Positions 45,822 to 55,980 of a stretch of 64,000 nucleotides of DNA are shown here, in pieces. The position numbers were made by a program, and so were the translations under genes. The notes beneath the pieces are model-generated. The model made no database searches, had not been told where the DNA came from, and saw nothing but the letters and a program-made list of their open reading frames with translations. Source of the stretch: Anaerococcus porci (GTDB taxonomy: Bacteria; Bacillota; Clostridia; Tissierellales; Peptoniphilaceae); NCBI RefSeq assembly GCF_009696575.1, contig NZ_VULQ01000006.1, forward strand, positions 62,001 through 126,000, given 5' to 3'. The stretch's first letter is position 1. Each line of letters begins with the position of its first letter.

Positions 45822-46748
45822 ATGGAGATAAATAAGAAAAGATATAGGGATTTTGATTCCTATTTTAAGAAGAAGTATAAGAAAAAGATAATAAAACTTC
45901 CTCTAGATGGTGGCTTTACTTGTCCAAATAGGGATGGTACTATTTCAGATAAGGGTTGTATTTATTGCTCTGAAAATGGGGCAGGCGATTTTACTAATAG
46001 GCTAGATGATATAGATAAGCAAATTGAATTCCAAATAAATAGGCTTAGAAAAAAAGATAGAGATGAGGGCTATATTGCCTTTTTTCAAAATTTTACGTCG
46101 ACTTATGGGGATATTAATTATATAAGATATGTTTTTTATAAGGCGATTAATAATCCTAGTATTATGGGCCTTTCTATAGCAACTAGGGCAGACTGTTTAA
46201 CAGATGAAGTACTTGAGTTATTGGATGATTTAAACAAGAAGACATTTTTAATAGTTGAATTAGGATTACAATCTGTAAATGAGGATACTATTTCTTTTAT
46301 AAATAGAGGTTACAGCCACAGGGAATTTGATAAGGGAGTTTTAAAACTAAATAATCTTAATATAAAAACTTTAGCTCATCTTATAATAGGTCTTCCTAAA
46401 GAAGATATAAATGATTATCTAAAGGATGTGGATTATATAAATAAGAGAGGATTTTGGGGACTTAAAATTCACAATCTTTATATAGAAGACGATACTTTAA
46501 TATATGACTATTATAAAGAAAATGAGAATCTTTTTACGATGACAAAAGATGAGTTTACTGATTATATTATTGAGATCTTGGGTAAATTAAATCCTAGTAT
46601 TGTCATACAAAGACTTACTGGAGATGGTAGATATGATAGGATAGTTTGGCCTATTTGGTCAAAAAATAAGGCGGCTGTTCTTTCAACTATAGACAAGAAA
46701 TTAAAAGATATGAATTTAAAGCAGGGGGATTTATGGAAAGAGAATTAG
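45822..46748 (+). CDS. YtqA-type radical SAM protein (TIGR01212 family)
   Basis: The 308 residues have the radical-SAM cluster Cys in GFTCPNRDGTISDKGCIYCS (about 30-49; note the longer spacing CX11CX2C instead of CX3CX2C), which is typical of this family. ATRADCLTDEVLELLDDL and ELGLQSVNEDTISFINRGY follow. Its substrate is not settled; tRNA modification has been suggested for relatives. No good ribosome-binding site is seen before the ATG. It overlaps the isochorismatase gene by 16 bases. Confidence 0.85.
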   Translation: MEINKKRYRDFDSYFKKKYKKKIIKLPLDGGFTCPNRDGTISDKGCIYCSENGAGDFTNRLDDIDKQIEFQINRLRKKDRDEGYIAFFQNFTSTYGDINYIRYVFYKAINNPSIMGLSIATRADCLTDEVLELLDDLNKKTFLIVELGLQSVNEDTISFINRGYSHREFDKGVLKLNNLNIKTLAHLIIGLPKEDINDYLKDVDYINKRGFWGLKIHNLYIEDDTLIYDYYKENENLFTMTKDEFTDYIIEILGKLNPSIVIQRLTGDGRYDRIVWPIWSKNKAAVLSTIDKKLKDMNLKQGDLWKEN

Positions 46749-47338
46749 GAAATTATTATGTAGAAGGATATAACTTTGATACAAAAACATATGATAGTAA
46801 GGAGAATACAATTTTACTTGTAGTAGACCTTCAAGAAAATCTTATGCCAGCAATATACAAGTCTGATGAGATAGTTAAAAAAACTTCTGTACTTTTAAAA
46901 ACTTTTGATATGTATGGTATTGATAAGATTGCTACAGAACAATATCCAAAGGGACTTGGAAAAAGTGTAGCAGACATAAAAAAATATTTGGATGATGACC
47001 ATATATTTTCTAAGACAAGCTTTGATGCTATAACTGATGATGTTTTCTCATACCTTAAAGAAAAGAAGATTACAAACGTTGTGATAACAGGGGCTGAGAG
47101 TCATATATGTGTTTTTCAAACAGTAAGAAGACTTATTTTTGAAGGCTATAAGGTATTTGTAGTTGAGGATGCAGTTTCAAGTTTTAATCAAGAGCAAAAA
47201 GAACTTGGTCTTAAACTAATTAGAGATATGGGAGCAAGTATAGTCAATACAGAACTTATAATGTTTGATCTAGCTAGTGATTCAAAAGATAAAAATTTCA
47301 AAGAAATTTCAAATCTAGTTAAAGAAATAAGAAAATAA
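46733..47338 (+). CDS. Isochorismatase family cysteine hydrolase
   Basis: The 201 residues hold the full catalytic triad: Asp32 in LVVDLQENL, Lys94 in FSKTSFDA and Cys126 in ESHICVFQTV. These enzymes hydrolyse small amides or enol ethers (nicotinamide, isochorismate and others); the substrate here is unknown. The start overlaps the radical SAM gene by 16 bases and uses GCAGGGGG as its ribosome-binding site, so the pair is co-translated. Confidence 0.88.
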   Translation: MERELGNYYVEGYNFDTKTYDSKENTILLVVDLQENLMPAIYKSDEIVKKTSVLLKTFDMYGIDKIATEQYPKGLGKSVADIKKYLDDDHIFSKTSFDAITDDVFSYLKEKKITNVVITGAESHICVFQTVRRLIFEGYKVFVVEDAVSSFNQEQKELGLKLIRDMGASIVNTELIMFDLASDSKDKNFKEISNLVKEIRK

Positions 47339-47345
47339 AATGTTA

Positions 47346-47395
47346 AATAGGACTATTTCAGCTGTCAAGTCATCTGAAAAAGGTCCTATTTTTAT
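47346..47395 (+). terminator. Terminator after the isochorismatase gene
   Basis: AATAGGAC (47346-47353) pairs with GTCCTATT (47383-47390). It encloses an inner TTTCAG/CTGAAA stem (47356-47361 with 47374-47379) and is followed by Ts. Confidence 0.8.
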
Positions 47396-47579
47396 TTATA
47401 TTTTTAAATGTTAATTTATAAATTATGCTTGATATCAGACTTTGTTTTTAATATCATATAGGGATAGAAGTTTCAAATAAAAGTTTCAATCTGCAAAAAA
47501 TTCCAGTATTTTTATAAAAAATTGGAAATTTTTTCTTAAAAAAACTTATATTTTTTAATTGAAATAAATACGAGTGATT

Positions 47580-47645
47580 TACTTGTAATTAGCTAAAATT
47601 AGCATAGAATATATGATGGTACAAGTTTTTACTTGTGCTTTTATT
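47580..47645 (+). promoter_or_regulatory. Hairpins upstream of the dehydratase activase gene
   Basis: In the 47396-47684 gap I see GCTAA-AA-TTAGC (about 47592-47603). A terminator-like stem GTACAAG/CTTGTGC also lies in this gap (about 47619-47638), followed by TTTTATT, 45 bases before the ATG. They may attenuate transcription. No further gene lies in this gap. Confidence 0.3.
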
Positions 47646-47684
47646 GGTATAAATTACCTTTAATAATATAGGAAAGGAAAATGT

Positions 47685-50600
47685 ATGAATTTACATATGG
47701 GACTTGATGTCGGCTCTACCACTGTAAAGATTGTTATAACTGATGATGATTTTAACACTCTTTACTCTGTGTATAGAAGGCATAAATCAGATGTTAAACA
47801 AACAGTAGCTACTGTCTTAAAAGAAGCTTATGAACAATTTAAGAATGATTTTGTAACTGTAAATGTAACAGGATCAGGTGGAATGTTTGTGGAAAAATAC
47901 TTGGGTATAGACTTTGTCCAAGAGGTCATCGCAGAAACCAAGGCCATAAAGAAATTTATTCCTGAAACTGATGTTGTAATAGAGTTAGGTGGAGAAGATT
48001 CTAAGATAACTTATCTAAAAGGATCTGTAGAACAAAGGATGAATTCAATTTGTGCAGGAGGTACTGGTGCTTTTATTGACCAAATGGCTGCCCTTCTTGA
48101 TACAGATGCATCAGGACTTAATGATTTAAGTAAGGACTATAAAAAAATTTATCCTATAGCAAGTCGTTGTGGTGTATTTGCAAAAACTGATATCCAAGCT
48201 TTGATGAATCAAGGTGCTTCTAGGGAAGATATAGCAATCTCAGTTTTCCAATCAGTAGTAAACCAAACTATATCAAATCTTGCCTGTGGTAGACCTATAA
48301 AGGGAAATGTAACATTTCTAGGAGGACCACTCCATTTTTTAAAGGCCCTAAGAGATAGATTTATTGAAACTTTGGGAGAAGAAGAAAATACATTTTTTAC
48401 TCCAGTAGATGCTCAACTTTATGTAGCAAAGGGTGCTGCTATAATGAGTGCAGAAGAAAGCGAGCCTATCTCATATAAATCACTTATAAAAAGTCTTGAG
48501 GAAGATAAAGATATAGATATGGAAATGACAAAAAGCTTGGATAGGCTTTTTAAAAGTGAAGATGAATATGAAGAATTTAAGAAAGAGCATAAGACAGATC
48601 TTGTAAAATATAGGAAAATAGAAGATTATGATGGGGAAATTTATCTTGGTATAGATGCTGGTTCTACTACTTCAAAGCTTGTAATGATTTCGGAAGATAA
48701 TGAAATTCTTCATGATGATTATCAAATGAATTTAGGAAGACCTCTTGAAGTTGTAATAGGCATGCTTAAAAAGGCTTATAAGAAGATGAGTAATAAGGCC
48801 AAGATTGTATCAAGTGGAATATGTGGCTATGGAGAAGAATTTATAAGGAATGCTCTTCACATAGATAATGGTGAGGTTGAAACTATAGCCCACTACTCTG
48901 CAGCTAAATTCTTTAATCCAGAGGTGGACTTTATACTAGATATTGGTGGACAAGATATGAAAGCTATGCACATAAGAGATGGGATAATTGATTCTATCCA
49001 ATTAAATGAATCATGTTCATCAGGTTGTGGTTCATTTCTTTCAACCTTTGCTGCAAGTGTAGGTCTTTCTGTAGAAGAGTTTCAAAAAAAGGCACTTTTT
49101 GCTAAGAAACCTGCAGATCTTGGCTCAAGATGCACTGTATTCATGAACTCTAAAGTAAAACAAGCCCAAAAGGAAGGCTCAGAAGTTTCTGATATAGCAG
49201 CTGGTCTTTGTTATTCAGTTATTAAAAATGCTATTCAAAAAGTAATAAAAGTAAGAGATCCCAAATCTTTAGGAAAAAATATAGTTGTACAAGGTGGAAC
49301 ATTTTACGGAGATGCAATCCTTAGGGCCTTTGAGAAATTATCAACTCGCAAAGTTACCCGTCCTGAAATATCTGGACTTATGGGAGCCATGGGTATGGCA
49401 CTTTTATCTAAGGAAAAATCAACTGGCCACTCTAAGATTTTATCTCTTGAGGAGATAGATAACTTCACTTACACCCAAAAATCAGCAAGGTGTGGTAGGT
49501 GTACTAACAATTGTTCCCTACAAATAAACATATTTCCAGATGGTTCAAGATATATTACTGGCAATAGGTGTGAAAGAGGTGCTGGTGTAAAACAAGAAGA
49601 AACTTTAGCAGACCTTAATATGTATAAATTTAAGAATAAACTTCTATTTGATAGAAAAACATTGGGAGATAAAAATATACTAGGTAGGGTTGGTATACCA
49701 AGAGTTTTAAATATGTATGAAGATTATCCGTTTTGGCATGAGTTTTTTACATCTTTAGGTTTTGATGTAGTCTTATCAGATGAATCAACTAGGGAGATTT
49801 ATGAAAAGGGTATAGCTACAATTTCATCAGAAACTGCCTGCTATCCTGCAAAGATTAGCCATGGTCATATAGAAAGCTTAATTGAAAAAGACCTTGATAT
49901 GATATTTTATCCTGCAGTATTTTATGAATATAAACAATTTGATAAAGCTCAAAATCACATGAATTGTCCAGTTGTTTCAGGTTATCCTGATCTTATTGAA
50001 AATAATGTAGATAACCTTTCAAAAACCAAATATATGGCTCCATACCTATCTTTTGAATCAGAAAAGATAATATCAGATAGGCTTGTAGAAATTTTTGAAG
50101 GATATGAACACAATGGATATAAATTAACTAGAAAGCAAATTATAAATGCAGTTAAAAATGCTTGGGCTAAAGAAGGTCAATACCATGAAGATATAAGAAA
50201 AAAAGGAAGAGAAATTCTTGAATATGTCCATTTAAATAATGAAAAGGCCATAGTTCTTGCAGGACGTCCATATCATATAGACCCTGAGATAAATCATGGT
50301 ATACCAGAGCTTATAGAATCTATGAGAATACCTGTTTTATCAGAAGATGCTATAGCATATTCGATAGAAGATTTAAAATATGAAACAAGGGTTCTTGACC
50401 AATGGTCCTACCATGCAAGATTATATAGGGCTGCTGAATTTGTAGCAAATGACCCATGTCTTCAATTAGTTCAACTAAACTCTTTTGGTTGTGGACTTGA
50501 TGCAGTAACAACTGATCAAGTTCAAGAAATACTTGAATCAAGGGGAAAGATTTATACCCTTCTTAAAATAGATGAGGTATCAAATTTAGGAGCTGTAAAG

Positions 50601-51953
50601 ATTAGGATAAGATCTTTAGTCCAAGCTCTTGAACAACAAAAGGGACGTGAAGATTTAAAAGAAAATTTAGATGATGATATTAAACTTTATGAAAGTCATG
50701 AATTCACCAAAGAGATGAAAAATGATGGATATACCATTCTTGCTCCACAAATGGCAAGAGAGCACTTTGAAATTATGGAAAGTCTTTTAAATGGGTATGG
50801 ATATAATATAGAATTTTTGGATAAGGTTGACAGTAATGTCATTGATAATGGCCTAAAATATGTAAATAATGATTCATGTTATCCTTCAATAACTGTAGTA
50901 GGTCAATTTATGGAAGCTATCAAATCAGGAAGATATGATACAGATAAGCTTGCTCTTTTAATGACTCAAACAGGTGGAGCTTGTCGAGCATCAAATTATG
51001 TGGGTTATATTAGAAAAGCCTTAAAAGATGCTGGTTATCCACAAATTCCTGTAATTGCCCTATCAGCCCAAGGTATAGAATCTCACTCAGGTTTTGATCT
51101 TAAAAAAGTATCCAGTATCCCTATGCTTATAAATATTGTAAGATCTCTTTTACTTGGAGATTTAATAAATAGGGTTTCAAATGCAACAAGACCTTATGAG
51201 AAGAATAAGGGTGAAGTAAATTCTCTTAAGCTAAGATGGATAGGTGAAGCTTGTGATAAGATATTTGGAATGAGTTCAAAGACTTATAAGAAAATGATCC
51301 AAGATATAGTTAATGACTTTGATGAAGTTGAAGTTTTAGATATAAAAAAACCAAAGGCTGGAATTGTTGGAGAAATTTTAGTTAAATACTTAGAAGAGGC
51401 AAACAACCATCTACAAGATACACTTGAAGATGAAGGAGCTCAGGTTATAGTTCCAGATTTAACAGATTTCTTAATGTATTGTCTTGCAAATACTGAGATA
51501 AAAAAAGACTTATATGGAAAGAGTCCACTTACAGCATTTTTTGGAAAGGCTGCGATAAATACAATTGAGTTTTATAGAAAGCCTATTCGAAGAGCTCTTA
51601 AAAACTCAAAAAGATTTGAAGAACCAGTTTATATAAATGATGTAAAAGAATACGCAAAAGAGGTTACAAGTCTTGGAAATCAAGCAGGTGAGGGATGGCT
51701 TCTTGCAGGTGAAATGGTTGAGTTAATTCACCAAGATGCACCAAATATAGTATGTATTCAACCTTTTGGCTGTCTTCCAAACCATATTACAGGTAAAGGA
51801 GTTATGAAAAAAATAAGAGAAATCTATCCAAAAGCAAATATAGTAGCCATAGACTATGATCCAGGTGCAAGTGAAGTTAATCAAATAAATAGGGTTAAGC
51901 TTATGATGAGTCAGGCTCGTGAGAATTTAAAAGAAGAAGGTGCAAAAGTATAA
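47685..51953 (+). CDS. Giant 2-hydroxyacyl-CoA dehydratase activase-related protein
   Basis: The 1422 residues start with two BadF/BcrA-type ATPase domains (about 4-255, GLDVGSTTVKI; and 322-575, GIDAGSTTSKL). Each has its cluster Cys (CAGGTGAFIDQM, SRCGVFAKTD; CSSGCGSFLSTFA, SRCTVFMNSK). A Cys-rich segment (CGRCTNNC ... NRCERG, about 603-625), a DUF2229 region and a dehydratase-like C-terminal part (about 1000-1420) with further Cys follow. Domain order is normal for this family. The likely job is ATP-driven low-potential electron transfer to an acyl-CoA dehydratase or a similar enzyme, but the target is unknown. It is a single gene with GGAAAGGAAA before the ATG. Confidence 0.85.
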   Translation: MNLHMGLDVGSTTVKIVITDDDFNTLYSVYRRHKSDVKQTVATVLKEAYEQFKNDFVTVNVTGSGGMFVEKYLGIDFVQEVIAETKAIKKFIPETDVVIELGGEDSKITYLKGSVEQRMNSICAGGTGAFIDQMAALLDTDASGLNDLSKDYKKIYPIASRCGVFAKTDIQALMNQGASREDIAISVFQSVVNQTISNLACGRPIKGNVTFLGGPLHFLKALRDRFIETLGEEENTFFTPVDAQLYVAKGAAIMSAEESEPISYKSLIKSLEEDKDIDMEMTKSLDRLFKSEDEYEEFKKEHKTDLVKYRKIEDYDGEIYLGIDAGSTTSKLVMISEDNEILHDDYQMNLGRPLEVVIGMLKKAYKKMSNKAKIVSSGICGYGEEFIRNALHIDNGEVETIAHYSAAKFFNPEVDFILDIGGQDMKAMHIRDGIIDSIQLNESCSSGCGSFLSTFAASVGLSVEEFQKKALFAKKPADLGSRCTVFMNSKVKQAQKEGSEVSDIAAGLCYSVIKNAIQKVIKVRDPKSLGKNIVVQGGTFYGDAILRAFEKLSTRKVTRPEISGLMGAMGMALLSKEKSTGHSKILSLEEIDNFTYTQKSARCGRCTNNCSLQINIFPDGSRYITGNRCERGAGVKQEETLADLNMYKFKNKLLFDRKTLGDKNILGRVGIPRVLNMYEDYPFWHEFFTSLGFDVVLSDESTREIYEKGIATISSETACYPAKISHGHIESLIEKDLDMIFYPAVFYEYKQFDKAQNHMNCPVVSGYPDLIENNVDNLSKTKYMAPYLSFESEKIISDRLVEIFEGYEHNGYKLTRKQIINAVKNAWAKEGQYHEDIRKKGREILEYVHLNNEKAIVLAGRPYHIDPEINHGIPELIESMRIPVLSEDAIAYSIEDLKYETRVLDQWSYHARLYRAAEFVANDPCLQLVQLNSFGCGLDAVTTDQVQEILESRGKIYTLLKIDEVSNLGAVKIRIRSLVQALEQQKGREDLKENLDDDIKLYESHEFTKEMKNDGYTILAPQMAREHFEIMESLLNGYGYNIEFLDKVDSNVIDNGLKYVNNDSCYPSITVVGQFMEAIKSGRYDTDKLALLMTQTGGACRASNYVGYIRKALKDAGYPQIPVIALSAQGIESHSGFDLKKVSSIPMLINIVRSLLLGDLINRVSNATRPYEKNKGEVNSLKLRWIGEACDKIFGMSSKTYKKMIQDIVNDFDEVEVLDIKKPKAGIVGEILVKYLEEANNHLQDTLEDEGAQVIVPDLTDFLMYCLANTEIKKDLYGKSPLTAFFGKAAINTIEFYRKPIRRALKNSKRFEEPVYINDVKEYAKEVTSLGNQAGEGWLLAGEMVELIHQDAPNIVCIQPFGCLPNHITGKGVMKKIREIYPKANIVAIDYDPGASEVNQINRVKLMMSQARENLKEEGAKV

Positions 51954-52180
51954 TATTATAAAAGACTAGTAGAATTGACTATCAGCAAAACTAAGGTAGT
52001 TAATAAGTAAGATAATCTCATTATTATCTTTAAAATATCGAAGTTATCATTATCTAGCCTTTATTTAAAAATCTATGTTAGTCTTTTATTTTTGTAAAAT
52101 TAAAAAATTAAAAATTGTACCTATATTAATGTTTAGATTTCAATGCTTTAGTTTTCTATATAAAATATTTTAAAAGACTA

Positions 52181-52209
52181 TTGACAAATATTTTGAAAAA
52201 TAATAGAAT
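52181..52209 (+). promoter_or_regulatory. Promoter of the Met T-box transcript
   Basis: TTGACA (52181-52186) and TAGAAT (52204-52209) are 17 bases apart. The preceding 51954-52180 is AT-rich and shows no gene. Confidence 0.75.
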
Positions 52210-52215
52210 ATATGC

Positions 52216-52484
52216 AAGTTAGAAAACTTAATTAGTTTAAAAACTTTACAAAAAGAAGAGTACTAAGAAAAACTGATTACAGAGAGCTTCGATTGGTGAA
52301 AGAAGTAGATGTGATTTTTAGGAAGATGGTCTTTTTTAGGAAGTATCGATATTGAGATTCTTCCGGGTGCTCCCGTTATAGGGCTTAGAGTATGCTAGTA
52401 CTTGATGAGTTCATATGCATGAGCATATGAAGAATAAAGGTGGTAACACGAGTCTTCGTCCTTTTTAGGAGAAGGCTCTTTTTT
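52216..52484 (+). promoter_or_regulatory. T-box leader, Met specifier (ATG)
   Basis: Stem I has AAAAAGA pairing with TCTTTTT, the loop-E halves AGTA and GAA, and the specifier ATG at 52326-52328 in the order GAAG-ATG-G. The T-box AAAGGTGGTAACACGAG is at 52436-52452; the T after TGG pairs with A73 of tRNA-Met. GAGTCTTC/GAAGGCTC (52450-52457 with 52471-52478) plus Ts is the terminator. Uncharged tRNA-Met should switch on the sulfhydrylase gene. Confidence 0.9.
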
Positions 52485-52516
52485 GTTATCTATGATAAAA
52501 TTAAGGAGAAATAATA

Positions 52517-53791
52517 ATGACTAAAGAAAAATTCACGAAAATTGATACACTTTGTGCACAAGCAGGTTATAATCCACAAAATGGAGAAAGTAGAATTCCT
52601 CCAATAGTTCAATCAACAACATTTAAATATGATAGTACTGACACAGTTGCAAAATTGTTTGACTTAGAAGAGTCAGGATTTTTCTACACAAGACTAGGTA
52701 ATCCGACGAATGATGCCCTAGAGAAAAAAACAGCTGCTTTAGATGGTGGCATAGCAGCAGTAAGTACATCTAGTGGTCAATCTGCAAACCTACTTGCAGT
52801 ACTAAATATAGCGAGAAGTGGAGACAATATAGTAGCTATAAACAATATATATGGTGGAACTTTTAATCTTTTAGCAACTACAATTAAAAATTTTGGTATT
52901 GAAACAAAGTTTGTAAATTCAAATGACCTAGAAGAATTAGAAAAAAATATAGATAAAAATACAAAATTGATTTTTGGAGAAACTCTATCTAATCCAAGAG
53001 CGGATGTAATTGATATAGAAGCTTATGCAAAAATTGCTCATAAAAATAATATCCCCCTTATACTTGATAATTCACTTGCAACACCAGCTCTTGTAAAACC
53101 AATAGACTTTGGTTGTGATATAGTAACCTACTCATCATCAAAATACTTAGACGGTCATGCAGCGGCCATGGGTGGAATTATAGTAGATAGTGGAAAGTTT
53201 GATTGGACTAAGGGAAATTTCCCTTACCTAAATGAGGCTGACGAGTCTTACCATGGTTTAATATATACCAAACATTTTGGAAATGTTGCTTATGCTGCAA
53301 GAATTAGAACAGTGGGACTTAGGGACCTAGGAGCAATACTATCTCCTTTCAATGCTTATTTGACATATCTTGGACTTGATACGCTTTCATTAAGACTCAA
53401 AAAGACAAGTGATAATGCCTTAGAAGTTGCAAAATTTTTAGAAGAATCTAATAAGGTAGAGAGTGTAAACTATGCCTACCTTCCATCAAGTAAGGACTAT
53501 GAACTTTCACAAAAATACCTTAATGGTGGTGGAGGAGTTATTTCTTTTGAAATAAAGGGAGGGCGTGAAAAGGCTAAGAAGTTTATAGAAAACTTAGAAC
53601 TTTTAACCTTATGTGTCCATGTATCAGATGTAAGATCATATGCCCTCCATCCTGCAAGCTCAACCCATAGACAATTATCGGATGAACAACTTAAAGAAGT
53701 AGGAATAAGTCCATCTCTTATAAGATTATCTATAGGGATAGAAGATATAGAAGACATATTAAAAGATATAGAAAATGCCCTTAATGCTTGA
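52517..53791 (+). CDS. metY: O-acetylhomoserine sulfhydrylase (PLP enzyme)
   Basis: The 424 residues are of the Cys/Met metabolism PLP family: FYTRLGNPTNDALEKKTAAL, the PLP Lys209 in YSSSKYLDGHAAAMGG, and HVSDVRSYALHPASSTHRQL, which is typical of MetY rather than methionine gamma-lyase. It makes homocysteine (or methionine with methanethiol) from O-acetylhomoserine. The Met-specific T-box upstream supports methionine biosynthesis. AAGGAGAAATAAT precedes the ATG; no partner gene follows. Confidence 0.92.
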   Translation: MTKEKFTKIDTLCAQAGYNPQNGESRIPPIVQSTTFKYDSTDTVAKLFDLEESGFFYTRLGNPTNDALEKKTAALDGGIAAVSTSSGQSANLLAVLNIARSGDNIVAINNIYGGTFNLLATTIKNFGIETKFVNSNDLEELEKNIDKNTKLIFGETLSNPRADVIDIEAYAKIAHKNNIPLILDNSLATPALVKPIDFGCDIVTYSSSKYLDGHAAAMGGIIVDSGKFDWTKGNFPYLNEADESYHGLIYTKHFGNVAYAARIRTVGLRDLGAILSPFNAYLTYLGLDTLSLRLKKTSDNALEVAKFLEESNKVESVNYAYLPSSKDYELSQKYLNGGGGVISFEIKGGREKAKKFIENLELLTLCVHVSDVRSYALHPASSTHRQLSDEQLKEVGISPSLIRLSIGIEDIEDILKDIENALNA

Positions 53792-54149
53792 TAGCTTGTG
53801 ATAAAGTTTAGATGGTATAAGATTATTTAACAAGATAATACTTTTTAAAGAATTTGTAAAAAATGATAAAACAGCTCATCGCAAAAGACCATACAATATA
53901 TTTATAACAAAACTAATTCTTCTATAATTAATAACAAAATAAATTAAAATATTCTTTGATATTATTATAGATCTTAGTTTGTTAGCTTTAAACTTTAATA
54001 TAAAAAGTATTTGCTTTATAGTTTTATGAAAGTTAATTATTGTATATTTTAGTAAAAACTTGCAAGTATGTATGTAGAAAAATTTTTATAGTAGTTCACT
54101 TTAATTTTTTAATATCCTAAAATACTTATTTAAAAAAATAAAAAAATAT

Positions 54150-54178
54150 TTGACAAATAAATTTTAAGGTTATATAAT
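54150..54178 (+). promoter_or_regulatory. Consensus promoter of the second Arg T-box transcript
   Basis: TTGACA (54150-54155) and TATAAT (54173-54178) have the ideal 17-base spacing. Bases 53792-54149 are AT-rich without a gene. Confidence 0.85.
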
Positions 54179-54184
54179 ACATTA

Positions 54185-54439
54185 CAAGTTAAAGCAATAA
54201 AAGCGTTGATGAGAAGAGTACATTTACTAAAGCTTAAAGCGAGTCCTGTAGAGTGTAAGAGGATAAGTGGAAGTCTATGGAAGAGAAACTTGGAGCTTAT
54301 GGCCTAAGAAAAAAGCCATACGGGAACTCCCGATAAAGAGTTAGAGTATGTACGTACTTGATGAGGTCTATTTTGTGAAATATAGATGAAGATGGGTGGT
54401 ATCACGAGTCCTTCGTCCCTTTGGGGTGAGGACTTTTTT
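54185..54439 (+). promoter_or_regulatory. T-box leader, apparent Arg specifier (AGA)
   Basis: Stem I helices CAT/ATG, ACT/AGT and CTTA/TAAG, the AGTA and GAA halves, and the distal stem TCCT/AGGA with the GTGTAAG loop place AGA at 54284-54286 (GAAG-AGA-A). The T-box GATGGGTGGTATCACGAG is at 54391-54408. GTCCT...AGGAC (54408-54433) followed by Ts is the terminator. Compared with the Met leader the distances are identical, which supports the register; Ser (TCT at 54274) was considered and rejected. Confidence 0.85.
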
Positions 54440-54480
54440 ATTTGCTTTAAACTGGAATATTAAAAAATAGGAGATATATT

Positions 54481-55275
54481 ATGAAAAACTTGAAGAAATT
54501 AATATTAGTTGGATTAGCAATAACAGTATTTGCATCTTGTGGATCAAAAGATAAGGAAAGTGCTTCAAATGACGCAAGCACAGATAAAAAGAATACATCA
54601 TTAGTTAGTGATGGTGTACTTGATTTAGGAACAAGCGCTGACTTTCCACCATACGAATTTTATGACGATAATAACAAAATTGTTGGAATTGATGCAGAAA
54701 TAGCAGAAGCAGTTGGAAAAAAACTTGGAATGGAAGTCAAAATCCAAGATATGGAATTTGCAAATATAATTGCATCAATAGAATCAGGAAAACTTGATGG
54801 TGGTATATCTGGACTTTCTAAAACACCAGAGCGTGAGAAAAATGTAAACTTCTCAGATACTTATGCTAAGTCAGTTCAAAAAGTCTTGGTTAAAAAGGAC
54901 TCAGGATATAAAAGCCCTGAAGATTTAAAAGGGAAGAAAATTGGGACCCAATTAGGAACAACTGGTGAAGCTGTTTCTAAGGATGAATATGGTGAAGAAA
55001 ATGTTCAATCTTTTAATAAAAACTCTGATGCAGTAGTTGCCCTAAATAGTGGAAAAATAGATGCAGTGGTTCTTGATGAACAAACCGTGAAAAAATTCGC
55101 AGAAGCTAATGAAGGACTTGAAGTATTAGAAAAGTCTCTTGCAGATGATGAATATGCTATAGCATTGGATAAGAAAAATGATAAACTTCTTGAAGAAGTA
55201 AATAAGGCCATAAAAGAGCTTAAAGAAGATGGAACTATTGATAAGATTGTAAATAAATATATAGAAAGTAAGTAA
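54481..55275 (+). CDS. Polar amino acid ABC transporter, substrate-binding lipoprotein (ArtP-like)
   Basis: The 264 residues start with a lipoprotein signal (MKNLKKLILVGLAITVFASC, Cys20 lipidated) and a Ser/Asp-rich linker. The type 3 periplasmic-binding domain follows: LGTSADFPPYEFYDDNNKIV, GIDAEIAEAVGKKLGM and SGLSKTPEREKNVNFSDTY. It should bind a polar amino acid outside the membrane. The apparent Arg T-box suggests arginine. The permease gene follows after 6 bases. Confidence 0.92.
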   Translation: MKNLKKLILVGLAITVFASCGSKDKESASNDASTDKKNTSLVSDGVLDLGTSADFPPYEFYDDNNKIVGIDAEIAEAVGKKLGMEVKIQDMEFANIIASIESGKLDGGISGLSKTPEREKNVNFSDTYAKSVQKVLVKKDSGYKSPEDLKGKKIGTQLGTTGEAVSKDEYGEENVQSFNKNSDAVVALNSGKIDAVVLDEQTVKKFAEANEGLEVLEKSLADDEYAIALDKKNDKLLEEVNKAIKELKEDGTIDKIVNKYIESK

Positions 55276-55281
55276 TAAAAC

Positions 55282-55980
55282 ATGATAGAAGCATTTCATA
55301 ACAGCTTAATAAAGGATAGTAACTACAACTATCTACTTGATGGTCTAAAAACTACCCTTATTGTAACAATAGTATCCCTATTTTTTTCTTTAATAATAGG
55401 GATGCTCATTGCTATTGTAAAAGATTATGATAAGAATATAGACCCTAAAGATAAGTCCTTTAAAGCCATCTTTATAAAAATATTAGCTAGAATATTCAAT
55501 ATTTTTGTAACTATAGTAAGAGGAACACCATCAACTATACAACTTCTTATAGTATTTAATGTAATTTTGGTAAATGCTGAGTCACTTTTGCTTGTGGCGA
55601 TAGTTACTTTTTCAATAAACTCAGCAGCTTATATGTCAGAAGTTTTTAGAGGTGGTATTAATTCAGTAGATAAAGGTGAAATAGAAGCAGCAAGAAGTTT
55701 AGGCTTATCTTATGATAAGACAATGAAGCTTGTAGTCATACCCCAAGCTTTTAAAAATGCATTACCTGCTTTAGGAAATGAAGTTATTACCTTATTTAAA
55801 GAAACATCAATTTCAGGATTTATTGGTCTAGTAGACCTTACTAGGGGAGCGGGAATAATTATATCAAGGACATTTTCTGCAGCAATACCTTATTTTGTAG
55901 CAGCCCTTATATATTTACTAATTGTACTAATTCTAGAGAAGATATTTAATAAGATAGAGGAGAATTTAGCCCATGCTTAA
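55282..55980 (+). CDS. Polar amino acid ABC transporter permease (ArtQ-like)
   Basis: The 232 residues have five predicted membrane segments, the HisM-type pattern [18 protein letters not shown] and the cytoplasmic [21 protein letters not shown] motif that contacts the ATPase. It overlaps the ATPase gene by 8 bases. A ribosome-binding site is weak before the ATG, which suggests coupling to the binding-protein gene. Confidence 0.92.
   Translation: MIEAFHNSLIKDSNYNYLLDGLKTTLIVTIVSLFFSLIIGMLIAIVKDYDKNIDPKDKSFKAIFIKILARIFNIFVTIVRGTPSTIQLLIVFNVILVNAESLLLVAIVTFSINSAAYMSEVFRGGINSVDKGEIEAARSLGLSYDKTMKLVVIPQAFKNALPALGNEVITLFKETSISGFIGLVDLTRGAGIIISRTFSAAIPYFVAALIYLLIVLILEKIFNKIEENLAHA

Noticed and set aside
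54274-54276. Ser codon TCT as specifier of the second T-box
   Set aside because: The distances to the distal stem fit AGA at 54284 (same as in the Met leader), and the T-box base predicts a discriminator that tRNA-Ser (G73) would not pair with best.
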